From the NCBI GenBank assembly GCA_033980235.1, contig CM067066.1:33581180-33645179 (forward strand): DNA of 64,000 nucleotides. The letters are read 5' to 3'. This document shows positions 46,901 to 56,219 of the stretch, in pieces. A program made the translations under genes and the position numbers. The stretch is from Diadema setosum. Taxonomy: Eukaryota > Echinodermata > Echinoidea > Diadematoida > Diadematidae. A model generated the notes under the pieces. That model did no database searches, was not told the origin of the DNA, and worked only from the letters and a program-made list of their open reading frames with translations. Position 1 is the first letter of the stretch. Every line of letters begins with the position of its first letter.

Positions 46901-48334
46901 TGACGGCTTTAGCGAACTTCTTTTGTGATGTCGTAATAACAAGCAAATATGCATGCACCCTGGCATTACTACAGACTGCGCGATGTGCAGAGAAGACAAC
47001 GAAGGCAACGTTACTTAGCAATACCTACGCACTTTACTCTTGATGACAGCTCAACTTCGGTAATTTTCGTATCAATGCTAACGGTGATCGGCAGTATCAT
47101 CAACAGCGCCCTCTACACTACCGGGACTATCAACCTTTAAGATTTGCTCTAACTGATATCAAGGTGGTTTATAATATACAAATAATACACAGATGAGAGT
47201 GGGTTAGTGGAGATGCAGCGCACTCAAGGGTATTTACAATTGTGAAACATGCACGAGGCGAAGGCTTCCCACATGTGACTCATTTCAGCGCTTCTAATGG
47301 GCTACATTCTTGAACCCATTTTATAAAGGCTTTTAGCATATGTTGCAGCAACATGATACAATTTCTATGCAGCATCTTAAAAAAGCTGCAATGTTTTAAG
47401 CGCCATGCCAATGACTGATGAAATGCAGAAAACAACAAGTCTGCAAATGACTCGACATTGTTTTCAGACCTTGTAGAACTTGGATGGAAGATTTTTTTTT
47501 TTTTTTTTAAATCTCCTTTGGATTTCAGCTCATTAACTGTGCTTCTGTATTCAACAGTAAGGCTTACATATAAATGTAGCACAGGCTATCTGGGACCCTA
47601 GAGCTTCCAGAACTTGGGAGTCTGGACCAGAGGCACAAGATACTATAACAACTTAGATTCATGCACAATATCACTTTTTCAATTCAGCGTGCTAAAATTT
47701 CAAGTAGGGAAGATTACCTCATGTGAAGTGAATAATTTGATTGTTATATATTTTGTACAATTTGTCTTTGGTCTCTCTATCTACCTATTCAGCCAACCAT
47801 CCATTTTCCACTTGTACACAGTATATCTTTCTTCATCCATCACTTACTAATTTATCTTTAAAAAAAATTGCCATTCATCCATCTATCTGTCCATCCTATC
47901 TCTTGTTTACTTACATATCTAACTTTCTGTGTACCTGTCTATCTCACCAGCCATGTACATGTCTACCAATCTCTTTTAATATCTCTCTCATCTCTCTCTG
48001 AATTGTCTCTTCTTAGTGTCGTAATGAAGTGCTCTATTGAAGTCATCTCTTGTCTGATCTTTCCTTAGTTGGACAGTGTCTTGCCAGCCAGTTTCTTGAG
48101 GGGCAGAATCTGGTTCCCTTCCAGCCCCTCCGTGAGGACAAACTGGCTGTGGCTCTCCTCATAGCAACGGCCATAGCAACAGCCAGCATCCTGTGCAATC
48201 TGCTCTGCCTGTGCTTCCGCTGTACCTGCAGGTGCTCACCATCGCCTTGCCGGAGCTGCCGCCATTTTGAGAAGCACTCATACCACCAGCTGGACAGTGT
48301 CGACTATACCGATGAGGATGACGATGACCTCTGA
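31547..48334 (+). CDS. NAGPA: NAGPA, N-acetylglucosamine-1-phosphodiester alpha-N-acetylglucosaminidase (uncovering enzyme), nine exons
   Basis: In the known family this enzyme removes the covering GlcNAc from GlcNAc-P-mannose on lysosomal hydrolases in the Golgi/TGN, exposing mannose 6-phosphate. Seen here: exons 31547-31683, 33019-33501, 33628-33767, 34958-35066, 35763-35891, 38202-38404, 44688-44864, 46536-46670 and 48069-48334. All are bounded by GT/AG and phases agree throughout (592 codons; the human protein is about 515). The layout is: hydrophobic signal segment (about residues 26-41); pro-region ending R-Q-I-R (68-71); phosphodiester glycosidase domain with NAGFF (163-167), GGLQNAHFGIR and NLDGGGS (310-316); PRQVSTIVCVHEP; cysteine-rich EGF-like modules from exons 6-8; one membrane segment (about 530-554); cytosolic tail with YHQL (576-579) and an acidic end. 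This predicts a type I membrane protein. Introns 1, 5, 6 and 7 carry transposable elements. Identity is very secure; the start codon is slightly less so. Confidence 0.96.
32030..32070. repeat. GC-rich hairpin in NAGPA intron 1
   Basis: GCAGCCGCTGT is mirrored by ACAGCGGCTGC around CGCGAAGCGACGCGCT, which itself can pair. Confidence 0.75.
33019..33501 (+). CDS. NAGPA: NAGPA exon 2 (pro-region and N-terminal glycosidase domain)
   Basis: The exon follows acceptor CACTACAG and ends TTTGG|GTGAGT (phase 2 to phase 2). It begins FPDDDVLTPYP, resembling the start of the vertebrate pro-region. R-Q-I-R followed by EC sits at the position of the furin site of the human enzyme. Further along are VNSPMHTVSVLEP, VNAGFF and the highly conserved GGLQNAHFGIRKDGTLV. 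Sequons include NVT and NST. This is the longest exon and the clearest match to the family. Confidence 0.96.
33628..33767 (+). CDS. NAGPA: NAGPA exon 3
   Basis: Acceptor CTTCCAG, donor TCAG|GTTAGA, phase 2 in and phase 1 out. It encodes YLSEQDVLQEENPF, then LVGGVGWLIRDGEIYVEES and CDEVEESG, all typical of the uncovering-enzyme catalytic domain. Intron 2 is only 126 bp. Confidence 0.95.
34252..34281. repeat. (CA)n microsatellite in NAGPA intron 3
   Basis: About 14 CA units. Confidence 0.9.
34958..35066 (+). CDS. NAGPA: NAGPA exon 4
   Basis: Acceptor TTTGAAG and donor GAGG|GTAAGA, phase 1 in and phase 2 out. It encodes GPVSRFFDMLSARVAVG and GRIVIAEIDGQSNVRG, matching the SARTAIG / DGQ region of the family. 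The acceptor has a T-rich but short pyrimidine tract. Confidence 0.93.
35763..35891 (+). CDS. NAGPA: NAGPA exon 5 (NLDGGGS signature)
   Basis: Acceptor CGCTGTCAG and donor CACTG|GTATGT, phase 2 to phase 2. It carries WLRSHGVKNAINLDGGGSAT, the signature of phosphodiester glycosidases, followed by VVNGTLVNSPSDH with an N-glycosylation sequon (NGT). It joins exon 6 in frame through a split TGC cysteine codon. Confidence 0.96.
36052..36757. mobile_element. element with TTGTTGCATTGGCGTAAC ends, NAGPA intron 5
   Basis: Left aaattgttgcattggcgtaac(ccgcccgaccct) and right (gaccct)...gttacgccaatgcaacaattt are inverted copies bordered by A and T runs. About 0.7 kb, non-coding. Confidence 0.75.
37020..37851. 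mobile_element. Tc1/mariner-like (pogo/Tigger-style) element with TA target site, NAGPA intron 5
   Basis: Ends CAGTACTCTCCGCGTAATCGGGTA / TACCCGATTATGCGGAGAGTAGTG are flanked by TA on both sides (37018-37019, 37852-37853). Sub-terminal AATCGGGTA motifs repeat. 832 bp, no transposase frame. TA duplication and CAGT ends support the superfamily; subfamily uncertain. Confidence 0.7.
38202..38404 (+). CDS. NAGPA: NAGPA exon 6 (end of catalytic domain and first EGF-like module)
   Basis: Acceptor TCTTCCAG and donor GGAG|GTATGT, phase 2 in and phase 1 out. It begins with the CP-R-QVSTIVCVHEP block that closes the catalytic domain. It continues with CNPRDCSGHGDCIEGKCHC and CGVQNCSMHGTC, spaced like EGF modules. 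Confidence 0.95.
38668..39790 (+). repeat. left arm of a 1.12-kb inverted repeat in NAGPA intron 6
   Basis: Runs from AGACAGGGCAGAGCCAGG to AAAGTAGATTGTTCTGA and matches the reverse complement of 42968-44093 over its whole length with scattered differences. It contains a nested hairpin at 39598-39690. No coding frame. The AGGTCA-array element starts directly at its inner edge. Confidence 0.9.
39598..39690. repeat. nested hairpin in left arm
   Basis: CCAAGACTACTACACGCACC...ACTG is matched perfectly by CAGTGCC...GTAGTAGTCTTGG around a 10-base loop (acgcttgtag), and the stem extends outward with few mismatches. Confidence 0.9.
39795..40870 (+). mobile_element. AGGTCA-array element, copy 2 (NAGPA intron 6)
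   Basis: Begins TTTTTATGCCTCCGCC, has the GTCCGTCCG tract, blocks such as GGGTCAAAGGTCAAAGGTCA and ends GTCGCCGTAGCAACATTTCTAG. Same arrangement as 12634-13969 and 45137-46299, with fewer blocks. Confidence 0.8.
40950..40982. repeat. (TA)n microsatellite
   Basis: About 15 TA units followed by a T run. Confidence 0.9.
41470..42000. mobile_element. CACTA-like nonautonomous element rich in GGTGTTAAATTAACACC
   Basis: Ends CACTGCAAAAAG / TTTTTTTACAGTG. The interior is a dense array of GGTGTTA and TAACACC in both orientations. CACTG...CAGTG ends fit CACTA/EnSpm elements, but no clear 3-bp target duplication was seen. Confidence 0.6.
42443..42594. repeat. palindromic repeat of TCACTCNAGAGTGA units
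   Basis: gatcactcgagagtgg, ggatcactc, gagtgatcc and cactctgaaatgagtg are arranged symmetrically; attttcattcttttt and aaaatgaaaatttt flank the core. Confidence 0.6.
42968..44093 (-). repeat. right arm of the 1.12-kb inverted repeat in NAGPA intron 6
   Basis: Inverted copy of 38668-39790, from TCAGAACAATCTACTTT to CTGGCTCTGCCCTGTCT. It keeps the nested hairpin at about 43069-43161. Confidence 0.9.
44688..44864 (+). CDS. NAGPA: NAGPA exon 7 (EGF-like)
   Basis: A 59-codon phase 1-1 exon after acceptor TTTCCAG, ending GAAAAAG|GTTCGC. It holds GCHCDVGYLPPDC, CPRGWYGQDC, HHCSCENGGSCDHFSGECSC and GYEGQNC, i.e. about one and a half laminin/EGF-like repeats. Intron 6 before it is 6.3 kb and largely transposon-derived. 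Human NAGPA has a shorter segment here, which explains much of the extra length. Confidence 0.93.
45137..46299 (+). mobile_element. AGGTCA-array element, copy 3 (NAGPA intron 7)
   Basis: Begins TTTTTTTATGCCTCCGCCACG with the terminal hairpin CCTCCGCCACGAAGTGGTGCCGGAGG intact. Contains several GGTCAAAGGTCA blocks and ends ATTATGGCGGAGGCATATCAGTCG...ACATTTCTAG. Confidence 0.85.
46536..46670 (+). CDS. NAGPA: NAGPA exon 8 (EGF-like)
   Basis: A 45-codon phase 1-1 exon, acceptor TTTTACAG and donor AAAG|GTACAT. It encodes CQLGYHGPGCKQRCRC and CPCHHISGSCS, matching the last cysteine-rich module before the membrane stalk (human LGWHGPGC / CPC). One sequon, NDT, lies near the end. Confidence 0.93.
46700..47150. 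other. GC-rich intronic stretch with long but conflicting frames
   Basis: The plus strand is open for 122 codons (46675-47043, e.g. GQVSYRDPRYRPLFS) and for another frame after it (e.g. HYYRLRDVQRRQRRQRYL). Composition differs from the surrounding intron, so this may be decayed coding sequence of a mobile element. No family was recognised. Confidence 0.3.
47510..48068. other. NAGPA intron 8, pyrimidine-rich end
   Basis: Long CTAT/CCATC-type tract before exon 9; no other feature. Confidence 0.4.
48069..48334 (+). CDS. NAGPA: NAGPA exon 9 (stalk, membrane segment, cytosolic tail, stop)
   Basis: Acceptor TTTCCTTAG; 88 codons and TGA at 48332-48334. It encodes a short stalk, a hydrophobic segment (LAVALLIATAIATASILCNL), a run of juxtamembrane cysteines (possible palmitoylation), then SYHQLDSVDY and a final EDDDDL. 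YHQL fits the YxxPhi sorting pattern where the human tail has YHPL. The human NPFKD end is absent. Confidence 0.94.
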
Positions 48335-51290
48335 CTCATGACACCCCCCCCCCCCCCCCTTCCCGAGCCAAATATGAGACTTGCCACTACTTTGCGTAGC
48401 CGACCAACCAGCACATGTAAAGGTCAACAGTTCTTCTCTCTTACAGGATCACATCAAAGTACTGGATTATCTTCATATTAATTGATTATTTGCTCAGTCA
48501 AATGTAGTACTGTAGCTGGAGCTATTAGATGCGTGTATTGGTACAACAGCAGGTAGTTTGCATAGGAAGTACTCTTATCTCAGGCTGTGTTTATGCTGGG
48601 TATCTGTATGAAGAGAGTCTTGAGTGTTTTGTGTACATTCATATTTTCTCAGTTTGTTGAGATACCTCAAGTGCCTTGATATATGTTACTCAGAAAAGAG
48701 GACAATCATTTTTCTTTAAATTGTATTGGCTATAATGTGCTGCTCTGGTGATAGCTTTGACTGAATTGCTGTAGGCAAGAAACGTACAGATGGTGTTTGT
48801 TAGTGTTTGTGTACTTTGTGTTTACCAACACTGATTTCAAAATGCATTGATTATTGCCATGGTACAGATGTAGTGATATGTAGCTTTTCAGAGTAGAAAT
48901 CAAAGAATTATTCCTCCCCCCCCCCCAAGAAAAAAAAAATAAATAAATACAACAACAATTAAACAGGTTACATCTAAACGATTCATACACATGTCCTAAG
49001 ATGTGTTTGAAAAAAAAAAATCATAGGATCTGCTATGGTTTAGTGGATATGATCATTGGCAATCTGAATTCGAAGGACCTTAGTTCAAGTTGTCTGGCAA
49101 CAGTGGTTGTGCCTTTCAGTGAGGCATTTTTTTTTTTTCTACACTGTCCAGTCCTTTGAAGGGGAGCCATTGGTTGCATGCTTACAGGCATCCATCACTT
49201 CATCAGTGGCTACAAAATGGAGCACTGTAGCATTGTGGATAAGACTCCTGACTTTTCAGTTAGAGTTTGAATCCATCCAAGTGCTTACGTCCTTCGACGA
49301 GATGTTTTACCCACCATGTCCTTCTTGACCCAGATGTATAAATGCGTACCTGGCAACACTCGGGTAATGATAATGGCGCCCCGCGTAGAGCAGTGGCAAC
49401 ACTGAAAAGACTATCCTTGATAAAGAAGACGTATTATTATCATTATCATAATTATTACATTAGGCAAATCAGCATTCACCTCGAGTCAAAGTTGAAGGCT
49501 TACAATATTCTTTTGATCCCCCAATAAAACAAAAAATCTGCTATGCCGTTTTGTGCAGTTTTTTTGAACAAACTAGTCCATCATGTTACACGTATAGAAT
49601 TTATTGTATGGCAACAGACAATATGTAGCCTCCATATCTGAAGGACAGTACTGCTCAAGGCCCCTAATCAATACAGATTTGTCTGAGGAAATGGCTCATT
49701 TGTGAAACAACCCCAAATATTATAATCTTTAGAAAGCATTTACTTTTATTACAACCTCACTAGTACACTGCTCAGGTCACAATGTCCATAGATTGTTTGC
49801 TTGGTGTCTTGCGACAACAGTCCATATTTTCTTATCCCACCGGAGCTGGTCATGCAGTTCCTCGTGAATGTCGTTGTGGTTGTGGGTGTATGTGAATGTG
49901 TGTTGTGTGTGCTTGTGTGTTTGTGTTTATTGGCAACACAAAATTTCATGCTTTGTTTTCCAGTGCTTCCAAGTATTCTGTTGATTGATGTGGCATAGGT
50001 GGATAGTTGTAGTAATCATCTTATGTGGTAATTAATTTTGCAGACTGCTCCCAGTAGCTTTGACTTTGGTAGCTGGTTTGAGTCGGCTTTTGCTTTTTAT
50101 TAGAACATGTGTGGCAGGCATGCACAATTTTTAAAAGTTTACTCGTTTTCATTTTATCCAGTTTGAAGTATTCTAGATTTTATTATCAAAGTCAATATTG
50201 ATGCTGTGGAATAGAGAGAAATTCTTTCAGTATTATGTGCAATTGCAAAGCTGCTGATTGCCTGTTTGGAATAAAAAAATGAAAGGCAGTGTTTTGTAGC
50301 CGTTTTATATTTATTAATTCCCGGCTAGTTTAGTCACATAGCAGGTTTCACAGTTATTTGTGTGTGTGTCTTCCATTCAGTTTTATGATGCCCCTTCTGT
50401 TAACAGTGGGGACAGTTTTGACATTTTTTGTATATGGTCCATTGTAGCCTCTGGACATAAAATTCTTGATAGTGGCAAGACAATGAGAAATCAGAGTGGG
50501 CCCTTTTGACTACCACATTTATCAGTATATTAGCCACACTTTTTCAGACTATAGACCCTTACATAGTGAATATAATCAGTGCAGGGGTTGCAAAATAGGA
50601 TGCATCTCTTCAGATCATCCTGATTGTATGTTTTAATGGAAGAAGGGTATATTATAAGGCACAATGATCTCTGGAGCATCTCTAGTGGCTTATCAAATGA
50701 TGTGTCTTGAGTTACAGATGAGGAATGGTAAGCCACTTTCCAGTTCCCACCAGAGAATTTATTGGTATGGTTAGTATGCAACAAATAATGTACTTCTGTA
50801 TTGGATGCATCTTTGATAAGCAGCTGTGATATACATTGTATGCATTTATGAATTTAACCATATCTAGTAATGCTTGCGCATGCTCGCACAGGGAATGATA
50901 TTGTAGTAAATTCATTTTGATGAGTTGATGAGATTTTATGACAAAAACGTCACATCTAGCAGAGGGTTTGATTCTTTTTTATTTACATTTCTAATGGTTC
51001 AGATGTACTGTGCAATAAGCGTTTTAACTTGTTTTATTCACTTTCACAGATAGAATTATAGTGATCACAAATTTGTCAATATGTTGTGTTTTCATTTTAT
51101 GTGAGATTATTTAGTCAAAGTATTACGAAGTTTATAGCGTTGCTTTTTGTTTTGTTTTTCTAGCAGAGGAACATTCATAGTACATGTAATTATATAGCCA
51201 TGTTTTGGTAATTGTAGATTAGTTAGGAATGTTTACTTTTCTACTCAGATTAGACATATGTGCCAAATAAAGTACTCTTTGGTAATCAAC
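48335..51290 (+). other. NAGPA: NAGPA 3' UTR and downstream AT-rich region
   Basis: No coding signal follows the NAGPA stop. The stretch starts with a C-rich run and is otherwise AT-rich with poly(A/T) tracts. It contains a tRNA-derived SINE block (49020-49440). Candidate AATAAA signals lie at 49524 and, most cleanly, at 51266-51271. The true end of the transcript is not determinable from sequence alone. Confidence 0.3.
49020..49440 (+). mobile_element. tRNA-derived SINE block
   Basis: Two tRNA-like segments (about 49027-49092, and 49208-49278 with GTAGCATTGTGGATAAGACT and GAGTTTGAATCC) are followed by a characteristic tail ending in AAGACGTATTATTATCATT. Not foldable as an intact tRNA. Confidence 0.6.
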
Positions 51291-52976
51291 TAGTATTGAT
51301 GTCTATTTTAGTAATTTACAAGATATGCAGTAGCATACTGTATCATTTTATTTAGGAGGTGTTGGTCTTCTTTTTTGACAAGCCTGTTGAAAAAGAAAGA
51401 AATTGAAGCTCAAGATTTTGGCTCGAGATTTTGTCTCGAGAGATATTTTGCTAGTATCTCTTGAATTTGCATTGTGCTTAGAATATATTTTGCCTGTAGA
51501 TGGCAAGTGTATGCTCTTGTTTAGTACTTACAGTCATGTTTGATGTCACAGTGGTGGTGTGATTTTGCTTGTTCTTGCAATCAAATTGCTAAAAGTTTCT
51601 AAGGTGACTTACCTTACCATTCAGTACTATTAAATTGAAGTTTGTAATCCTTTATAGGAGCTGAAAGTTTCTACCCTCCTTCTTGACGTACATTATGCCC
51701 TTGCTGCTACTTCGTCAGGTAACAAGCTACGTATTTTATCATGTTTACAGATATTTTTTTAATGAGTCACTGTTCAAGATTTTAGCGCTTGTATGACCAG
51801 CAAAGTTCACCTGTGCAAAATCATGGCAATCATGACAAAATTCTTGGTGGCAATACATTGAAATTTCAGGATGTTGATGCAGTGGTTATGTGACAGTGTA
51901 ATCATGTGAAATGACTTTGGGTCATGGCTGGAAGAGATTACACACATAGCATATATATGCCAATGCAGGTTTACAATATATCAAACGTACTGTTTATTGC
52001 TCTCGTGAACTTCAAGAGCAATTGCTGATCTTCTCAACATTCCTAATACATATATCAGACAATGTATAAATATATTTGTTTCATTTTTAAAGTGATATGA
52101 CAGGCAAAAAGATGTTCATTCTATAAATGCCAATGTCAATAGTACTCTTGTAGTAGTGCCCTCAACTCATTTTATCATTGTACTTGTATCATGCAAGTGT
52201 TTTTGCTTTTTCAGAGCATCTTTTGTATGATGTGGTATACACTGTCTTTTGAAAATCTGAAATTAATGGTGGCATGAATGATGATTGCTGCTATGTGTAC
52301 TTGTGACCCCAACTCTGGAACTAATGTGGATATTTTCTTGGCCAAAATCATGGTCCGGAGGACGCAAAGAAGTTACTATTCTAAATATTGCCTCTTTCAT
52401 ATGCAATGGATTATCATTTGGTGTCTTGATAGCATCTGCATTTTGTTGCCTTGAGCAGAACATCTGATTAGAGCCAGAAAGACATTAACCCTTTGTATGC
52501 TTTGAGTGCAGCTTGGCACAGAAAACTCAATGGCCTTGTACACATCTTCCAAAGTCCCTGGCACAAAAAGGGTTAAGACTGTATGGAATTTGTTGTACAG
52601 GTATCACTTCAAGCCCCCCCCCCCCCTTCCAATATCCCCATACCTCTTTAGAAAAACAAAAACCCTACAAATGTGATGACCAAATTCAGCCATGCAGATT
52701 GGAAACAGAAAAAAAAGTCTTCCACCAGAAATTTTAACCCAATGGTGTGTGGTTGCTCTGTAGAGACACTTATCTTTAAAATCACACATTTTATGTACCA
52801 TGCATATGCCCGGAGTCTTGTCCTAATCTTACCAAAGTAGAAAGCATAATTAAAGAGAGAGAAAGAATAACTTCATGGATTTAAGATACAGCAGAAACTT
52901 GGTAGTAAACTAAGTGTATAGAATGTTTTAAACGTTCCATATTAATAGGACATTGTTTGTTATACATGTATTTGAT

Positions 52977-53168
52977 ACAGTGGACTCCCGTTTAAAGTCC
53001 TTGGGACCGGCAGTTTTCTTTTGTTATATCAAAATTTTGTTAAAACCGAACAAGTAAACAATAAAGTCAGAGCAGATAATGTTTGCAGCCTGAATTTCTA
53101 TTTGTTGTACAATGTAATTAGAATTACGTTAAAACCGTGCTCGATATAACGGGAGTGCTGTGCACTGT
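52977..53168. mobile_element. pogo/Tigger-style MITE
   Basis: Ends CAGTGGACTCCCGTTTAA / TATAACGGGAGTGCTG...CACTG, bordered by TA. Inside: GTTATATCAAAATTTTGTTA. A decayed relative with the same inner motif is at 54930-55065. Confidence 0.6.
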
Positions 53169-54929
53169 ATGTTGTTATACCATTACAAGACACAAACAAA
53201 GCAAAACAAATTGCAGAGGAGAGTTTTGTTACGTCACATATTTCTGTACATCCTATCTGTCCTGCATCGTACAAATAGCATGTCAAACGGTCATCTATGA
53301 TATTTAATTGGGTAATTGCACATATTTTTGCATGCAGCTATTTGTTTACATTTATGGGAAGCGGGTATTGGCACATCTGTAATATTGGTCATATTTCTTA
53401 CATTTAGTTTCTGTTTTAATTTTATTGTTGCAGCAGTTCTTTAGAATTGCTTTGCAGGTATCCTTGTACAATTGTATTGCGATTGTATATCTGTTGTTCA
53501 TCAATAATGAAATTTTGTGCACAATGTCATATGTATGCATTGTATTGTTTGTGCTTTTTATCGTGAAGTTAAGACCCAACATGGAACTGAATGTGTGTGG
53601 CTCAGGGGTTTGACCTATGCCATATCGACTATGATATGTATATTCATGAGTGTTTATAAAATGTGAAAACTCTAAGAGACTTGTAATGTCATTTATCTTT
53701 CTTTTTTGTTAGATTCACAGATGAATTATTTATTGAATATTCTTCTTATGGGATACTGACTTTGTCATTAGACATTGCTACTGGGGAATCATTTTGGTAC
53801 AAAATGATGATAACAACTTTTGCTCATTCTGTTCTTCTTTTCAAGAATGCCTACCATGTATATTTCTCTTTTGAGTTAACTATGGTGAAACAGAGATCGG
53901 AGGGTTTATTTGAGTATTAAATTCGAATTTCTTTGCACAAATGAAGTTCATTTCTATATTCTATTATGTGCTAGATGTGATTTCTCTGGAGGGTACATTC
54001 AATGAGATGACATCAATAAATTTTTGTCATGGCAAATGGTTGATGACATGTGTAACTATGGTATGTTACTCATCAACAAATACATGTATGGTTGGACCTA
54101 CTACTCATCGACCGCCTAATGTTTTATTTGCTTGATAAGAATATTTAACACTGAAATTCACCTAAAAACTTGACCTACGTGATTGAGAAAATCCAGCACT
54201 ATCAAATGCCGTTGTTCCCTTTTCAATTCGAAGTTTCAGTGCAAAAATATCGCCGTCGAACTTGCGTGGCCTCGTTTCAGCTCCCCGCGGTGCCGCTCCT
54301 TATTGAGATCGACCGCTCTTTTTGCATTGACAATGCACACAAACCGAGTTGTATTGAACACCGTGTTGTACAAAGCTTTTTAGAAACTTCCATAGACATT
54401 ACATTACGATTCGGTTAAAATATTCATTCGAAATTTTGCCCTTGATTTAAACCATTAATGAACAGTGAATTTTTGCGTTTTCCCACACATCCTCATCAAC
54501 AGTCAAAGCCAATCCATTTTTATGTGCTCTGCGCGCAGTGCAGTGCGTACTAAGCGTTCTGTGCGCCAATACTACGCGGTCGGTTTAAAAAAGGGTGGTC
54601 GATATGTAGTAGAGCTACCATACAAGCAACAAAGATGTGAATATCATCCACCTAAGACATTACCTCAAGACTGATTCTGTTGATCATGTTATACAGTATT
54701 TGTAATGTAAATACAGTAGAGGAAAAACACTTTACAGGAAACAGTTGTGATTTCATGTTTGCCTACAGCACCTGTAATTGAGAATTTAGTTACTGATAGG
54801 TTTTAACATGTACCCAAGGGGAATTCTGGGATTTGTAAGGTAGTGTTGGGGTTGACAAAGCTTTATGCCTTAGCTGGACATAGTGCTTTCTTGAACTTGT
54901 GACTCCCATCATAATGAAGTCGTCGAGAC

Positions 54930-55065
54930 TGGCAGTTACCTTTTGTTATATCAAAATTTTGTTATAAGTAAACAATATGGTACATAAATTTGGGACCAGA
55001 TTTTTCACTTCGTTGTGACAAGAGTTCTGTTCTGACCATATTTGTTATATTGGGAGTACACTGTA
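54930..55065. repeat. decayed relative of the 52977 MITE
   Basis: Shares gactggcagttaccttttgttatatcaaaattttgttata and ends in GGGAGTACACTGTA. Confidence 0.5.
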
Positions 55066-55185
55066 TGTGATGGGTGTGCCATGTTCAGATTACACTTGCC
55101 CTCTGTTGAGCAAAGAACCGCAAGTACATGTAATAATACAGAATTCTGCAAATTCAAAAAGTAGATGTACATGTATATGACAAGT

Positions 55186-55191
55186 TTTATT
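55186..55191 (-). terminator. candidate poly(A) signal of the TMEM42-like gene
   Basis: AATAAA on the minus strand, about 840 bases past the stop codon. Its choice among other A/T-rich options is weak. Confidence 0.3.
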
Positions 55192-55724
55192 GCAAAACAG
55201 GCCTCATATATAAAGCATCAATCAGCAGTTCATGCATTTGTTTCAATCCTGCTCTTTGTTTCTTTTTTTTTTTCAGAAAAAAAAACAACACTGCATTGTA
55301 GAGTAAAAAGTTTATATTCATTAACTAGCTGAAGAATTTACCCTGTTGTCACTGAGATAAAATTTCCCATACACAACATATATGAAATCAGAAAAGTAGG
55401 TCGGAGAAAATTTTGGGCAATCCTGCCTGGTATAGGTGTTGAACATCTCTCCACTTGTTTTGCACAGAAAATTTTACTACAGTATTTCAATTTGTCAAAG
55501 GTAGTTGGACACAGAAAGAACTTATCTGATGAGAAGAACAGGCAGATACATATTACTGTAATCATACACCAAGATCAAGTCTTAAAGTGTGTTTGGTTTT
55601 TTTTTTTTTTTCTTGGGAGAAATATCAAAATTGGTGAATTTTTGCATGCAAACTGAACGGAGAGCTGCTCATCACCCAGATCATACAGAGTAAGTTGCCA
55701 TGGGACATTTGGCTTGCCATAGTC

Positions 55725-56015
55725 TCCTGCTCTCTGTTGACCCATCCAGAAGCCAACGATAATCAACAATCAATATCAAAGTAACATCTCTGCAAAACTC
55801 TCTCGATAGAGAAATTTGCTCATGATCCCTTGTGCAGGAAGGAGTCTCTAATTCATGCTGATATCAGTCAAGTATCCCACTCTGCTCTCGGTTCTGTAAG
55901 TCTGCTGCCCTCTGTTGACCATCAGAAAGCCAAAGATACTTGGCTATCAAGGACACACCAAACCACCATCTCGGCAAGATTTTTAAGAGTTTTCCATTAT
56001 CTTATACACAGTAAG
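55725..56015 (-). pseudogene. two decayed tandem copies of the TMEM42-like last exon
   Basis: Read on the minus strand, about 55990-55900 repeats the exon 3 stretch around GGTGGTTTGG and CTGATGGTCAACAGAGGGCA. About 55850-55728 repeats the stretch from GGGATCATG to the final CAACAGAG. Between copies the same AGCATGAAYTAGA spacer recurs, so the unit is roughly 190-200 bp in tandem. The 55.8-kb copy has an early TGA and shifted frames and the 55.9-kb copy lacks the front of the exon, so neither could replace exon 3 intact. Confidence 0.75.
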
Positions 56016-56033
56016 AGTTTCTAGTTCATGCTG

Positions 56034-56219
56034 CTATCTGTCCTTCTTGTAATTCTTCTTGGTGTCCTTCTCTGAACCCACTTCTGTACCAGGACTACAA
56101 GTATCTGCCTCAGTCTGCTGCCCTCTGTTGACCATCAGAAGGCCAAGGATAATCAAGGACACGCCAAACCACCACCGAAGCGACAGTCTCTCTCCAAAGA
56201 GAAGCTTGCCCATGATCCC
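56034..56219 (-). CDS. TMEM42: TMEM42-like exon 3 (terminal)
   Basis: It begins after acceptor CAACTTGTACAG with GIMGKLLFGERLSLRWWFG and ends at TAG (complement of 56034-56036). This acceptor was chosen because it continues the exon 2 phase and aligns gap-free with the family across SNLIFS-GIMGKLLFGE. An apparently longer open frame upstream (to 56270) would add a spurious insertion. Confidence 0.88.
   Translation of the reverse strand, partial: GIMGKLLFGERLSLRWWFGVSLIILGLLMVNRGQQTEADTCSPGTEVGSEKDTKKNYKKDR

Larger units (their letters stand above)
51291..55180. other. intergenic AT-rich region, no gene seen
   Basis: Between the convergent NAGPA and TMEM42-like genes. It contains the two pogo-style repeats listed and a CpG-bearing patch at 54180-54420. 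Open frames there (e.g. 54170-54418) have no splice or domain support. Confidence 0.45.
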
